Below, piece after piece: positions 8,231 to 16,538 of a DNA stretch of 64,000 nucleotides. This DNA comes from Streptomyces aculeolatus (GTDB lineage: Bacteria > Actinomycetota > Actinomycetes > Streptomycetales > Streptomycetaceae). Numbering within the stretch: the first letter of the stretch is position 1; the number at the start of each line of letters is the position of its first letter. The DNA lies in NCBI RefSeq assembly GCF_020400605.1, contig NZ_JAINRD010000001.1, positions 744,001-808,000 on the forward strand, written 5' to 3'. The notes beneath the pieces are model-generated. The model was not told where the DNA came from and did no database searches. It saw only the letters and a list, made by a program, of their open reading frames with translations. The translations under genes were made by a program, and so were the position numbers.

Positions 8231-9199
8231 TCAGGGCTCGACGACCGTCTCCTGCGCCGCCGCCGTCTCGTCCGCCAGCAGCGCCGCGTCCGCCGGAACG
8301 TTCCGCTTCACCAGCGCCAGCGCGATCGGCCCCAGCTCGTGGTGGCGCACCGAGGTCGTGACGAAGCCCAGCTTGCGCCCCTCCTCCTCGGCCGCCAGCC
8401 GGATCGCCGCCCCGTGCGGCGGCAGCGTCACCTCGCTGCCGTCCAGGTGCAGGAACACCAGCCGCCGCGGCGGCCGGCCCAGGTTCTGCACCCGCGCGAC
8501 CGTCTCCTGCCCCCGGTAGCAGCCCTTCTCCAGGTGCACGGCCGTGCCTATCCAGCCCACCTCGTGCGGGATGGTGCGGTGGTCGGTCTCCAGGCCGAGC
8601 CGCGGCCGGTGCGCCGCCACCCGCAGCGCCTCGTACGCCAGCACCCCGGCGGGCGGGCCCGCGGCGGCGGCGAAGGCCGCCAGCTCCGTACGCGGCAGGA
8701 AGAGGTCGCGCCCGTACGCCGTCTCGCGGACGGTCGCGCCGTCGGGCGCCTCCGCGATGGACCCGGCCGGCAGATGGACGACCGCGAGGTCGTCCGTGCG
8801 GTCGGCGATGTCCACCCGGTAGAAGAACTTCATGCTCTCCAGGTACGCGATGAGGTCCTTCTGCGTACCGGGTTCCACGTGCGCCCACGTCGTCTCGCCG
8901 TCGTCGACGAGGTACAGCGCGTGTTCGATGTGCCCGTGGGCGGACAGCACCAGCGCCTCGGTGGCGTGGCCCGGCGCCAGCGCTTCCACGTGCTGCGTCA
9001 GCAGCAGGTGCAGCCAGCTCAGCCGGTCCTGGCCGGTGACCGACACGACGCCGCGGTGGGAGAGGTCGACGAAGCCCTCGCCGGCGTCCAGCGCGCGCTG
9101 CTCCCGGAAGAGATCGCCGTAGTGCGCGGCGACGCCCTCGTCGGGAGCCTCGGCGGCGACCGCCCCGGGCAGGGAGAGGAGAGGGGAAGGCGCGTTCAT
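8231..9199 (-). CDS. ygfZ: YgfZ/GcvT-fold folate-binding protein
   Basis: YgfZ proteins use tetrahydrofolate to support assembly or repair of certain iron-sulfur enzymes. This one has 322 aa and the diagnostic motif KGCYRGQETVARVQN, with the conserved Cys, in the middle of the aminomethyltransferase-like fold. N-terminal blocks such as VDLSHRGVVSVTGQDRLSWLH also fit. ATG 9199 is preceded by only a weak ribosome site (TTGAAGC). It lies 86 bp downstream of nur on the same strand and may be read with it. Confidence 0.92.
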   Translation of the reverse strand: MNAPSPLLSLPGAVAAEAPDEGVAAHYGDLFREQRALDAGEGFVDLSHRGVVSVTGQDRLSWLHLLLTQHVEALAPGHATEALVLSAHGHIEHALYLVDDGETTWAHVEPGTQKDLIAYLESMKFFYRVDIADRTDDLAVVHLPAGSIAEAPDGATVRETAYGRDLFLPRTELAAFAAAAGPPAGVLAYEALRVAAHRPRLGLETDHRTIPHEVGWIGTAVHLEKGCYRGQETVARVQNLGRPPRRLVFLHLDGSEVTLPPHGAAIRLAAEEEGRKLGFVTTSVRHHELGPIALALVKRNVPADAALLADETAAAQETVVEP

Positions 9200-9285
9200 G
9201 CTTCAAGAGTACGTCCGGGCGGCCACCCGGGGTCACGGGCCGGATGCAAGCCGCGCGCGGGCGACCGCCGGGAGGCGGGGGGGCG

Positions 9286-9729
9286 CTACGGGGCGGAGGC
9301 GTCGGGCTTGCCGGACTCGGTGCAGGTCGCGCAGCGGCCGAGGATCGCGAAGTGCTGTACGTCGCTCTCGAACCCGAACCGCTGCCGCAGCTCCTCCGCG
9401 AACGGCTCCGCCACCGCGTTCTCCGCCTCGATGACCCGGTCGCAGACGCGGCACACGAGGTGCAGGTGGTGGTGGCGGTCGGCGATGTGGTACGTCGGCG
9501 GGCCGTGGTTGAGGTGCGCGTGGCTGACGAGGCCCAGCTCCTCCAGCAGCTCCAGCGTGCGGTAGACCGTGGAGATGTTGACCCCGGCGGCGGTCTTGCG
9601 GACCTCGATGAGGATGCCCTCGGGTGTCGCGTGCTCCAGGGAGTCGACGGCTTCCAGCACGAGCTGCCGCTGCGGCGTCAGCCGGTAGCCGCGTTCGCGC
9701 AGGTCGCGCTTCCAGTCGGTGGTCTCCAC
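9286..9729 (-). CDS. nur: Nickel-responsive Fur-family regulator Nur
   Basis: Nur represses nickel uptake genes and the iron superoxide dismutase gene and allows nickel SodN expression when nickel is present. The 147-aa protein matches remembered S. coelicolor Nur throughout (DWKRDLRERGYRLTPQRQLVLEAVD). The nickel-site ligands His70, His72 and His126 are at the same numbering, as are His33, His86, His88 and His90 of the second metal site. Cys93/96 and Cys133/136 form two CxxC pairs. Start is GTG 9729. Zur or general Fur function is less likely given these positions. Confidence 0.9.
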   Translation of the reverse strand: METTDWKRDLRERGYRLTPQRQLVLEAVDSLEHATPEGILIEVRKTAAGVNISTVYRTLELLEELGLVSHAHLNHGPPTYHIADRHHHLHLVCRVCDRVIEAENAVAEPFAEELRQRFGFESDVQHFAILGRCATCTESGKPDASAP

Positions 9730-9818
9730 GGCTCAAGTGTATGAGCGCCGCGGCGGAACCCCGGCCGGTTGCCGGAAAGCGCCCCCGGGGGGCGCCCGCG
9801 GCATCCGGAGGAGGCGGC

Positions 9819-10385
9819 TCAGCGGAAGAAGGAGATCCCGTCGTCCGGGAGGTCCTTCAGGTCCTTCGCCCACTCCCGCGGGTCGACGACCTTCTTCAGC
9901 TGGGCCGACATGTACGGCCGCAGCTCCACCTCGGGCGTGGCCTTCTCGCCCACCCACATCAGGTCGCCGTTCACGTACCCGTACAGCCGCTTGCCGCCCG
10001 CGTACGGCGGGGAGGCCGCGCTGCGCGCGACCGCGTCCGTGGCCAGGTCGATCTGGGGCTTGCCCTCGGCCAGCTCGCCGTACCAGACCTCGGCGACGCC
10101 CTGGTCGCGCACCATCACGGCCTCGATCTGCCGGTCGGGCCGGATCCGCCAGTACCCGGACTCGCTCTCCAGCGGGCGCACCTTCCCGCCGTCCTCGTCG
10201 AGCACCCAGGTGTACGACGTGTACGCGAGGAAGTCCCGGCCGTCGTGGCCGAAGCGCAGCTCCTGTCCGAAGTTGCACTTCTCGCTGCCGGGGAAGTCGA
10301 AGACGCCCGCACCCTGCCAGTCGCCCAGCAGGAACGCCAGCGGGACCAGGTCCTTGTGCAGGTCGGAGGGGATCTCGATCGGCAT
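9819..10385 (-). CDS. Nitrobindin-like heme-binding beta-barrel protein
   Basis: Small FABP/THAP4-type beta barrel of 188 aa. The family signature LGDWQGAGV lies near residue 20, followed by alternating strands and a C-terminal GISFFR. Actinobacterial nitrobindins bind heme b and react with nitric oxide or peroxynitrite; the proximal His cannot be assigned from sequence alone. ATG 10385 follows the tiny membrane ORF by 2 nt, so the two are probably co-transcribed. It is upstream of nur on the same strand but separated by 89 bp. Confidence 0.85.
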   Translation of the reverse strand: MPIEIPSDLHKDLVPLAFLLGDWQGAGVFDFPGSEKCNFGQELRFGHDGRDFLAYTSYTWVLDEDGGKVRPLESESGYWRIRPDRQIEAVMVRDQGVAEVWYGELAEGKPQIDLATDAVARSAASPPYAGGKRLYGYVNGDLMWVGEKATPEVELRPYMSAQLKKVVDPREWAKDLKDLPDDGISFFR

Positions 10386-10387
10386 CG

Positions 10388-10489
10388 TCAGCGCTGGCCC
10401 TGGTAGAGCTTCTTCACGACCAGGCCGGCGAAGGCCAGTGTGGCCACGCAGACCAGCACGAGCAGGATGTCGAAGGTGACGACAAGCAC
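10388..10489 (-). CDS. 33-aa single-span membrane peptide
   Basis: Tiny ORF from GTG 10489 with GGAG 7 nt upstream, ending 2 nt before the nitrobindin start. It consists of one hydrophobic helix (VTFDILLVLVCVATLAFAG) followed by a basic tail KKLYQGQR, a typical inner-membrane micropeptide shape. The ribosome site, high GC3 and tight spacing support translation. Function is unknown; it could be a partner or translational leader for the nitrobindin gene. Confidence 0.55.
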   Translation of the reverse strand: MLVVTFDILLVLVCVATLAFAGLVVKKLYQGQR

Positions 10490-10586
10490 GAGTGCGCTCC
10501 GTAACGACGAGGGACGTACCGCGCCGAGTCTAGCCGCCGGCCCCGCCCCCGGCCCGGCGGGCATCCGCCGGGGGCCGGGGCGGGGG

Positions 10587-11504
10587 TCAGCCGAGGAGCT
10601 GTGACTGCAGGACCACCGTCTGCCGGAACGGAGTCGGGGCCACCTCGCCCGCCCGCGACTGCACCACCAGGCCGATGACGTCCCCGGCACGCAGGTACGC
10701 CTGGCGCACGTGGTCCTCTTCGCGCGGCTCGGGCTCGTCGAAGACGTGCGTCTCGATGGCGCCGGGCCCCGCCTCCACCGGCCAGCTCTCGTCGAGTACG
10801 GCCTCGGGCGCCCCGGCGAGGTCGGAGCCGGTGCTGTCGCCCCGGGAGATCACCTCGTCGAACCAGGCGGTCGCGAACGCGCCGGAGTTGAACCTCAGGA
10901 GATAGATGCGCGTCCGGGTGCCGTCCGGCATGAGCCAGCCGGTGGCGGCGATGTGCCGGACGGCGTTGTGGCGGAGCGCGCGGCGCAGCTCGCCGCGGTC
11001 GCGTGCGTCGTACGCGTCGAGGTACGTGCCCGTGGGCACCCACTCGGCCTCGGCGGGCAGCTTCTTGTCGGGCTCGGCATCTGCGGGGGGCGGCAGCACC
11101 AGGTCGCGGAGGTCGGCGTGGTGCTCCTCGGCGCTGTTGCCGGCGACGAACGGCGGCGGGGACCCGGAGGGCAGGGCGGGCAGTTCGAGGGCGGGGTAGT
11201 CCCAGCGGCCGTCGGACTCGGTGGCGAGCCCCGGCAGGTCGGTGCGGTCCAGCCGGGTGAGCCCGTAGCCGGTGCCGGCGGCGGTCACGGCGAGGACCAG
11301 CACCGCGAGCGCCCAGACGCCCGCGGCACGGAGCCGCCGGCGGTCGCGCGGGGCGGGCCCGGGGGTGCCGAGGACCTGCTGCGTGCCCCACTGCGCGGGC
11401 GCCTGGCCGGGCACCGGGGCGGGCCCTCGGCCGGGCAGCGGGGCGGACGGAGGCGGCGGCGGGGGCGGAGGCGGCGGAGGCGGGGGCGGGGGCGGGGCGG
11501 TCAA
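10587..11504 (-). CDS. Membrane-anchored protein with polyproline N-terminus (operon gene 3)
   Basis: Unrecognised protein of about 305 aa. A run of some 16 prolines follows the start, then a linker, a single membrane helix (VWALAVLVLAVTAAGTGYGL), and an extracytoplasmic domain. It starts at TTG 11504, whose TTGA overlaps the stop of the preceding gene. The outer domain resembles that of the gene at 12319-13233 (FRRAAATSWTQDGDTQ there, RHIAATGWLMPDGTRT here), so the two are paralogues. The C-rich tract encoding the prolines could vary by slippage. A role at the cell envelope is plausible but unproven. Confidence 0.7.
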   Translation of the reverse strand: MTAPPPPPPPPPPPPPPPPSAPLPGRGPAPVPGQAPAQWGTQQVLGTPGPAPRDRRRLRAAGVWALAVLVLAVTAAGTGYGLTRLDRTDLPGLATESDGRWDYPALELPALPSGSPPPFVAGNSAEEHHADLRDLVLPPPADAEPDKKLPAEAEWVPTGTYLDAYDARDRGELRRALRHNAVRHIAATGWLMPDGTRTRIYLLRFNSGAFATAWFDEVISRGDSTGSDLAGAPEAVLDESWPVEAGPGAIETHVFDEPEPREEDHVRQAYLRAGDVIGLVVQSRAGEVAPTPFRQTVVLQSQLLG

Positions 11505-12322
11505 ATCGACTTCCCCGGCGACTCCGCCTGGTCGAGCTGCTTCTCGAAGAGCATGGCCACATCCTTGGGCTCGAAGGGATCGCCGCCGTACGCGTTGAGC
11601 TGGATCATCAGGTTGCCGCGGGCGGCGGAGCAGTACATCTGGTCCATGCCGGCCTCTTCGTCCCGCGGCGGCAGGAAGCACTCGGCGTCCTTGCCCTCGA
11701 TGTCCGGCCCCTCGCGGAAGTCGCCGAGGGACTCGAAGAGCTGCCGCTGCCCGGCCTGGAGGGCGAGCACCCCTTCCTCGTTGTCCATCTGCGCGATCTG
11801 GATCGTGACGACCTCGCGGCCGGTGGCGTACGAGCGCATGGCCATGCCCTGCACGTCGAGCTGCTCGACGAAGTCGCCGTGCAGCCGGCGCTCCTGCGGG
11901 GGGAGACCCTTCCCGCCCTCCTTGAGGACCGCGGCGGCGCGGCGCCCGCTGAGCGCGAAGTCGTTGCCGTAGCCCTCGACGTCGGGGCCGAGGCCGTAGG
12001 CGCGGGCGTCGGTGGGCTTGAGCAACTGCCTGCTGAGGGGGTTGTCCTGGCGGCCGTCCTCGGCCCCCGTCCGCCATTTCTTGCTCGCCACCTTCTTCTC
12101 CGCCTGCCACAGCTTGGTGCGCACGGTGCGGTCCGCGCCGTCGGTCTGCCAGTAGACGTAGCCGGCGGTCCCGGCCACGGCGGCGAGGGCCAGCAGGCCC
12201 GAGAGCAGCACGCGGGGAGCCCGGCGGCGCGGTTGCCCCTGGTGCGCGGGGGGCTGCTGCCCGGCGTGCTGCTGCGGTTCGGGATGCTCCTGGTGGGCCG
12301 CGTACGGGGAGTGGTGGGTCAC
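11501..12322 (-). CDS. Membrane-anchored hypothetical protein (operon gene 2)
   Basis: Protein of about 273 aa with a His/Gln/Pro-rich cytoplasmic N-terminus, one membrane helix near residues 38-58 (RVLLSGLLALAAVAGTAGYVY) and an outer domain with two Cys (AECFLPP and MYCSAA) that could form a disulfide. It starts at GTG 12322 in a GTGA overlap with the upstream stop and ends in a TTGA overlap with the next gene. Topology matches its two neighbours, but sequence similarity to them is weak. No family was recognised. Confidence 0.72.
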   Translation of the reverse strand: MTHHSPYAAHQEHPEPQQHAGQQPPAHQGQPRRRAPRVLLSGLLALAAVAGTAGYVYWQTDGADRTVRTKLWQAEKKVASKKWRTGAEDGRQDNPLSRQLLKPTDARAYGLGPDVEGYGNDFALSGRRAAAVLKEGGKGLPPQERRLHGDFVEQLDVQGMAMRSYATGREVVTIQIAQMDNEEGVLALQAGQRQLFESLGDFREGPDIEGKDAECFLPPRDEEAGMDQMYCSAARGNLMIQLNAYGGDPFEPKDVAMLFEKQLDQAESPGKSI

Positions 12323-13233
12323 AGGCGCTCCATCTGGCGTTGCGCGATGGCCATCGCGGTGTCCTCGGCGATCGCCTGCGACGAGGCGATGTGCATGTCC
12401 AGCACGATGTCGCCGCGCCGTGCCAGCGCCCTGGCCTCGTAGACGGGGACGTAACCGGGCTCCTGCACCGGGCTCTCGGAGACGAAGAGCGCGCCGCCGA
12501 CGCTGCCGGGGATGGGCACGCCGGTGGTACCCGCGCCCTGGTCGCTCGGCATGTACGACTGCTGGCCGAGGAGGTACTCCTCGGACTGCAGAGCGGACTC
12601 GTCGCGGAACTGCAGCAGGGCGATGGTCACCTGCGTGTCCCCGTCCTGCGTCCAGGAGGTGGCCGCCGCGCGCCGGAATCCTTCGGTCACCAGGTCGGCC
12701 AGTACGAAGTTGGGGTCCTCGAAGCCGCCGGCGAACTGCTCGACGGGCAGCCACTCGGGCCCGAGTTCGTCGGGGACGGCGCCCTTCGGCTCGGCGATCA
12801 GTAACTCGCGCAGGTCGCCGTCGGTCCGCACGCGCCGGTCCTGCTTCGCGGAGAGCGGCTCCGGGGCCTCGTCCGCCGACAGGGGCTTCTCGGGGTAGTC
12901 CAGGCGCGCCTGGTTGAGCGGCGGGAGCGGGGTGGGCGGTTCGCCGGCCTGCTGGGTGTAGCCGTAGCCGACGCCGCCGAGTACGCCGAGGAACACGGCG
13001 GCGGCGAGGAGCGGGGCGATGCGGCGGCCGGGGCGGCGGGTGCGGGCGTCCGGCGCCGGGGGGTGGTCCTGCGCGGCGTATGCCGGAATGCCCTGCGCCG
13101 CCGCGGAGTTCGGGGCTGCCGGCCCCGGGGCGACGGGTCTGAGCCGGGTGGTCGGCGGGTCGTCGTCGTGGGGCCGCGCCGTCGGCGGCTGCGGGGGGCC
13201 CGGCGGCTCCCCCGGTCCGTACGGAATGGTCAC
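12319..13233 (-). CDS. Membrane-anchored hypothetical protein (operon gene 1)
   Basis: First gene of the three-gene operon, about 304 aa, starting at GTG 13233 behind AGGGGGC. The Pro-rich cytoplasmic segment runs to about residue 68, followed by a membrane helix (IAPLLAAAVFLGVLGGVGYGY) and an outer domain paralogous to that of operon gene 3. The chain ends in RQMERL and its TGA overlaps the next GTG. A much longer upstream frame was rejected because it reads antisense through the DsrE gene. Coupled translation suggests a complex with fixed stoichiometry. Confidence 0.72.
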   Translation of the reverse strand: MTIPYGPGEPPGPPQPPTARPHDDDPPTTRLRPVAPGPAAPNSAAAQGIPAYAAQDHPPAPDARTRRPGRRIAPLLAAAVFLGVLGGVGYGYTQQAGEPPTPLPPLNQARLDYPEKPLSADEAPEPLSAKQDRRVRTDGDLRELLIAEPKGAVPDELGPEWLPVEQFAGGFEDPNFVLADLVTEGFRRAAATSWTQDGDTQVTIALLQFRDESALQSEEYLLGQQSYMPSDQGAGTTGVPIPGSVGGALFVSESPVQEPGYVPVYEARALARRGDIVLDMHIASSQAIAEDTAMAIAQRQMERL

Positions 13234-13317
13234 AAGCGCCCCCTGCTCAGGTTCATACCTGTACAGCGCGCGGTGGCGTGAGAACGTCACGCTCGCGGCA
13301 GTACCTACAGTTGGCGC

Positions 13318-13680
13318 ATGGCCAAGAAGCTTGTGATCAAGGTGACCGCGGGTACGGATGCGCCGGAGCGCTGCTCCCAGGCGTTCACTGTGGCGGCCGT
13401 CGCCGCCGCCAGCGGCGTGGAGGTGTCGCTCTGGCTGACCGGCGAGTCCGCGTGGTTCGCGCTGCCCGGGCGGGCCGCGGAGTTCGAGCTGCCGCACGCC
13501 GCGCCGCTGCCGGAGCTGATCGACGGTGTGCTGGCGGGCGGGCGGGTCACGTTGTGCACGCAGTGCGCCGCGCGTCGCGGGATCGAGGAGAAGGACGTGC
13601 TGGAGGGCGTACGGATCGCCGGGGCGCAGGTGTTCGTCAGCGAGGCGATGGCGGACGGCAGCCAGGCGCTCGTCTACTGA
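13318..13680 (+). CDS. DsrE-family protein
   Basis: 120-aa DsrE/DsrF-like protein, a fold used for sulfur-carrier or peroxiredoxin-like chemistry. It starts MAKKLVIKVTAGTDAPERCSQAF and carries a CTQC pair (about residues 79-82) at the position where the family keeps reactive cysteines. A -10-like TACAGT at 13306-13311 ends 6 nt before ATG 13318, so the mRNA may be leaderless. Sulfur-related genes follow on the other strand at 14-15.5 kb, but a direct link is only inferred. Confidence 0.8.
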   Translation: MAKKLVIKVTAGTDAPERCSQAFTVAAVAAASGVEVSLWLTGESAWFALPGRAAEFELPHAAPLPELIDGVLAGGRVTLCTQCAARRGIEEKDVLEGVRIAGAQVFVSEAMADGSQALVY

Positions 13681-13726
13681 GCGGGCGTCGCCGGTCGCCG
13701 CCTCGCGCGGCCGGCGCTCCGGCGGC

Positions 13727-13978
13727 TCACTTCTCGTCCCACCACTTGTCGCCCTCCTCCCGGCGGTTGCCGAGGATGACGGCGACCGGCAGGAGGGCGG
13801 CCGCGACCACGCACATGGCGATGGCGGCGGTCGCCGAGAAGGGGTGGACGACGGCACCGGCGAGTACGAACAGCAGTACCGCGGTGCCCATCAGCAGGAA
13901 GTACCGCCTCCGGCGCCGCGGCTGGCTCCGCGGCACGCGGGGGTCCGGCTGGACGCCAGAACGGCGGAAGCCCCGCAT
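13727..13978 (-). CDS. DUF3099-type two-span membrane protein
   Basis: 83-aa protein with an Arg-rich N-terminus (RSQPRRRRRYFLLMG), two hydrophobic helices (about 29-45 and 50-70) and an acidic C-terminus EEGDKWWDEK. This matches the actinobacterial DUF3099 pattern. Function is unknown. It lies convergent to the DsrE gene. Confidence 0.75.
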   Translation of the reverse strand: MRGFRRSGVQPDPRVPRSQPRRRRRYFLLMGTAVLLFVLAGAVVHPFSATAAIAMCVVAAALLPVAVILGNRREEGDKWWDEK

Positions 13979-14053
13979 ACCTCCACGGTACGCCCGGGAG
14001 GCGGTGCGGGGCTCCGGCGCCGACGGCGCGGCCTGCTGCCGGCTCGTGCGGCC

Positions 14054-14341
14054 TCAGATCGCGATCGCGACCTCCGAGAGGCCGCCCTGCTGGGCGACCA
14101 CGGTGCGGTCCGCGGTGCCGCCGGGCACCAGGGCCCGAAGGGTCCAGGTGCCCTCCGCGGCGTAGAACCGGAACTGGCCGGTCGCCGAGGTCGGGACCTC
14201 GGCGGTGAACTCGCCGGAGGCGTCCAGCAGCCGCACGTAACCGGTGACGGGCTCGCCGTCGCGGGTCACGGAACCCTGGATGGTCGTCTCGCCGGCCTTG
14301 ACGCCGGCGGCGTCGGGGCCTCCTGCCTTGGCTCCGCACAT
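14054..14341 (-). CDS. DUF1416 (SseC-like) protein
   Basis: 95-aa protein beginning MCGAKAGG, typical of the DUF1416/SseC family that follows thiosulfate sulfurtransferase genes in actinobacteria. The body is a predicted beta-sandwich (TIQGSVTRDGEPVTGYVRLLDASGEF) resembling carboxypeptidase-regulatory-like domains. The early Cys2 is conserved in the family. It is 44 bp downstream of the sulfurtransferase and surely co-transcribed. Role: proposed sulfur metabolism accessory, not demonstrated by the sequence. Confidence 0.8.
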   Translation of the reverse strand: MCGAKAGGPDAAGVKAGETTIQGSVTRDGEPVTGYVRLLDASGEFTAEVPTSATGQFRFYAAEGTWTLRALVPGGTADRTVVAQQGGLSEVAIAI

Positions 14342-14385
14342 GTGGAGTCGTGTCCTTTCTCGGGGTGTGACCGGGCGGCCGGCAG

Positions 14386-15225
14386 TCAGTCGTTGGCGCC
14401 CAGTTCGATCGGCACGCCGACGAGCGAGCCGTACTCGGTCCAGGAGCCGTCGTAGTTCTTGACGTTCTCCTGGCCCAGCAGCTCGTGCAGCACGAACCAC
14501 GAGTGCGCCGAGCGCTCGCCGATGCGGCAGTAGGCGATGGTGTCCTTCGACAGGTCCACGCCCTCGCCCTCGTACAGCTCCTTCAGCTCGTCGTCCGACT
14601 TGAAGGTGCCGTCGTCGTTGGCCGACTTCGACCACGGGATGTTGCGCGCGGAGGGCACGTGCCCGGGGCGCTGCGACTGCTCCTGCGGGAGGTGCGCCGG
14701 GGCGAGCAGCTTGCCGGAGAACTCGTCGGGGGAGCGGACGTCGACGAGGTTGAGGGTGCCGATCGCGGCCACGACGTCGTCGCGGAAGGCGCGGATGGAG
14801 GTGTCCTGCGGCTTGGCCTTGTACGCGGTGGCCGCGCGCTGCGGCACCTCGGCGACCAGGTCGCGGGAGTCCAGCTCCCACTTCTTGCGGCCGCCGTCGA
14901 GGAGCTTCACGTCGCCGTGGCCGTAGAGCTTGAAGTACCAGTAGGCGTACGCCGCGAACCAGTTGTTGTTGCCGCCGTAGAGGACGACCGTGTCGTCGTT
15001 GGCGATGCCGCGCTCGGACAGCAGCTTCTCGAAGCCGGCCTGGTCGACGAAGTCGCGGCGCACCGGGTCCTGGAGGTCGGTCTTCCAGTCGATGCGGACG
15101 GCGTTCTTGATGTGGTTCTTGTCGTACGCGGCGGTGTCCTCGTCGACCTCGACGAGGACGACCTTCGGGTTGTCGAGGTTGGCCTCGACCCAGTCGGCGT
15201 CCACCAGGACGTCACTGCGGCTCAT
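14386..15225 (-). CDS. Thiosulfate sulfurtransferase (two-domain rhodanese)
   Basis: 279-aa tandem rhodanese of the CysA/SseA type, transferring sulfane sulfur from thiosulfate or mercaptopyruvate to thiophilic acceptors. The inactive N-terminal domain contains VVLYGGNNNWFAAYAYWYF; the C-terminal domain has the active loop CRIGERS with the catalytic Cys, and VDVRSPDEFSG before it. ATG 15225 has a strong GGAGGAGAG site. Upstream lies a Cys-rich leader peptide ORF and a hairpin, so expression is probably attenuated by cysteine supply. Confidence 0.92.
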   Translation of the reverse strand: MSRSDVLVDADWVEANLDNPKVVLVEVDEDTAAYDKNHIKNAVRIDWKTDLQDPVRRDFVDQAGFEKLLSERGIANDDTVVLYGGNNNWFAAYAYWYFKLYGHGDVKLLDGGRKKWELDSRDLVAEVPQRAATAYKAKPQDTSIRAFRDDVVAAIGTLNLVDVRSPDEFSGKLLAPAHLPQEQSQRPGHVPSARNIPWSKSANDDGTFKSDDELKELYEGEGVDLSKDTIAYCRIGERSAHSWFVLHELLGQENVKNYDGSWTEYGSLVGVPIELGAND

Positions 15226-15274
15226 CTGCTTCTCTCCTCCGGAGCGCTGAGACAGGGGTACGGGCGGGTGTGCA

Positions 15275-15309
15275 CCCGGCGCGCGCAGCAGGCAGGGCGG
15301 TGCGCCGGG
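15275..15309 (-). promoter_or_regulatory. Candidate attenuator hairpin before the sulfurtransferase gene
   Basis: CCCGGCGC (15275-15282) and GCGCCGGG (15302-15309) form a perfect 8-bp stem around a 19-nt loop. It lies between the leader peptide stop (15394) and the sulfurtransferase start (15225), where a transcriptional or translational attenuator would be expected. Alternative pairings are likely in this GC-rich leader. Confidence 0.4.
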
Positions 15310-15393
15310 GGCGGAAGTGTGCGGACAGCCGGGCGGGCGGTGCGGGGAGGCACAGGCCCGGCTGGGGGCGGGAGCTGCGGGCCCGGACCCCGG

Positions 15394-15504
15394 TCAGGCG
15401 GTGCGACAGAGCATGGCGGCGACGCGGCACAGGTCGACCGCGCGCCGCTTGGTCAGGTGATCTGCCTGTCCCCGGGGGCGGGGACCGCTCTTCGAGCACA
15501 GCAT
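15394..15504 (-). CDS. Cys-containing leader peptide (36 aa)
   Basis: ATG 15504 to TGA 15394, upstream of the sulfurtransferase operon. The C-terminal part TKRRAVDLCRVAAMLCRTA matches the pattern of short Streptomyces 'putative leader peptides' found ahead of sulfur assimilation genes: an RR-x-VDLxRV core with nearby Cys. Three Cys occur, two just before the stop, suiting a ribosome-stalling cysteine sensor. A -10-like TACGAT (15512-15517) is 7 nt upstream, so the message is probably leaderless. It was too short for routine ORF calling. Confidence 0.72.
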   Translation of the reverse strand: MLCSKSGPRPRGQADHLTKRRAVDLCRVAAMLCRTA

Positions 15505-15712
15505 GCCGTCGATCGTACGGAGGGACGTGCGCATGTGTCACCGGCGTGTCGGACTATGAGACGCCTTCGTCCGGAATGTGGGACGAGGGGTGGGATGCGG
15601 ACCCCGCCGGACGGGGCGGGCGGGGGTGGCGGGGCCCGGGTTTCTGCGGTACGGACGCGGCGGTCTCAGCTGGCGGACGGGGGGCCGTCCGCGGCGCCCC
15701 CGCGGGGGACGC

Positions 15713-16441
15713 TCAGCCCTTGGCCGAGCGCTCGTCGCCCAGCTCCACGTCCTTGCCGCTGCCCGTGACGACGATCCCGTCCTCGGTCACCTCGACGTCC
15801 GTCAGGCGTATCCCGGGCGGCAGGTCGTTGATCGTCCAGTTGTAGTCCATCCGGTCGCGCACGAAGTCCTCCAGGCCGGGCACGCCCTTCAGGTTGTCGA
15901 CGCCCGTGGCCCGCAGCCGGATCGTGTTGCCGTCGACCACGCTGACCTTGCCGAGCAGCGACTCCTCCAGCCGCTGCCCGAGGAAGGAGGTCCCGACCGT
16001 CGCCTTGACCTTGTTCTCGCCGGCCGCGCCCTTCCCGCCGTACGAGACGTCCACCACCGGCAGCGCCGCGGAGATGTCCTCGTACGTGATCGTCACCTTG
16101 CCGTCGGCCTTGTCCGCCGTCGCCCGGTCCCAGTCGTCGCCCTCGATCCGCACGCCCTCCAGCTCGCCGCGCACCCCGTCCAGACGCAGGGTCCGGCCAC
16201 CGCCGCCGACGGCGTTGATGCCGTCGATCCGCACGTCCACCGTGTCGAACTTCCGCGCCATGAGCTGGGTCAGGAAGGGGAACCCCTTGATCTCGATGTC
16301 GGGCCGCTGGGAGAAGCCGTACTCCTTCTCGATGCGTTCGGCCGCGTCCGACTCGGCCACCCTGAGGGCGATGCGGTCGGCGGCCAGCGCGAGCACGCAG
16401 ACCACGACAAGCACCACCGCTGTGATCTTCAACGCGCGCAT
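15713..16441 (-). CDS. LmeA-family (DUF2993) phospholipid-binding protein
   Basis: 242-aa protein with an N-terminal signal anchor (ITAVVLVVVCVLALAADRIAL) followed by a DUF2993 domain (DIEIKGFPFLTQLMARKFDTVDVRIDG). Mycobacterial LmeA is a periplasmic protein binding phosphatidylinositides that supports lipomannan elongation; in Streptomyces the role is less clear. Location is probably the outer face of the membrane. Start ATG 16441 fits the signal segment. Confidence 0.82.
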   Translation of the reverse strand: MRALKITAVVLVVVCVLALAADRIALRVAESDAAERIEKEYGFSQRPDIEIKGFPFLTQLMARKFDTVDVRIDGINAVGGGGRTLRLDGVRGELEGVRIEGDDWDRATADKADGKVTITYEDISAALPVVDVSYGGKGAAGENKVKATVGTSFLGQRLEESLLGKVSVVDGNTIRLRATGVDNLKGVPGLEDFVRDRMDYNWTINDLPPGIRLTDVEVTEDGIVVTGSGKDVELGDERSAKG

Positions 16442-16538
16442 CGGTTCTCCGCCCCCCGGTCGGTCGTGCCTGAGAGCTTAGACATGTGTACGGCTCCGTA
16501 CCCGCAGGATGGCGGGAGCGGCGGCCTGCGGGTACGGG

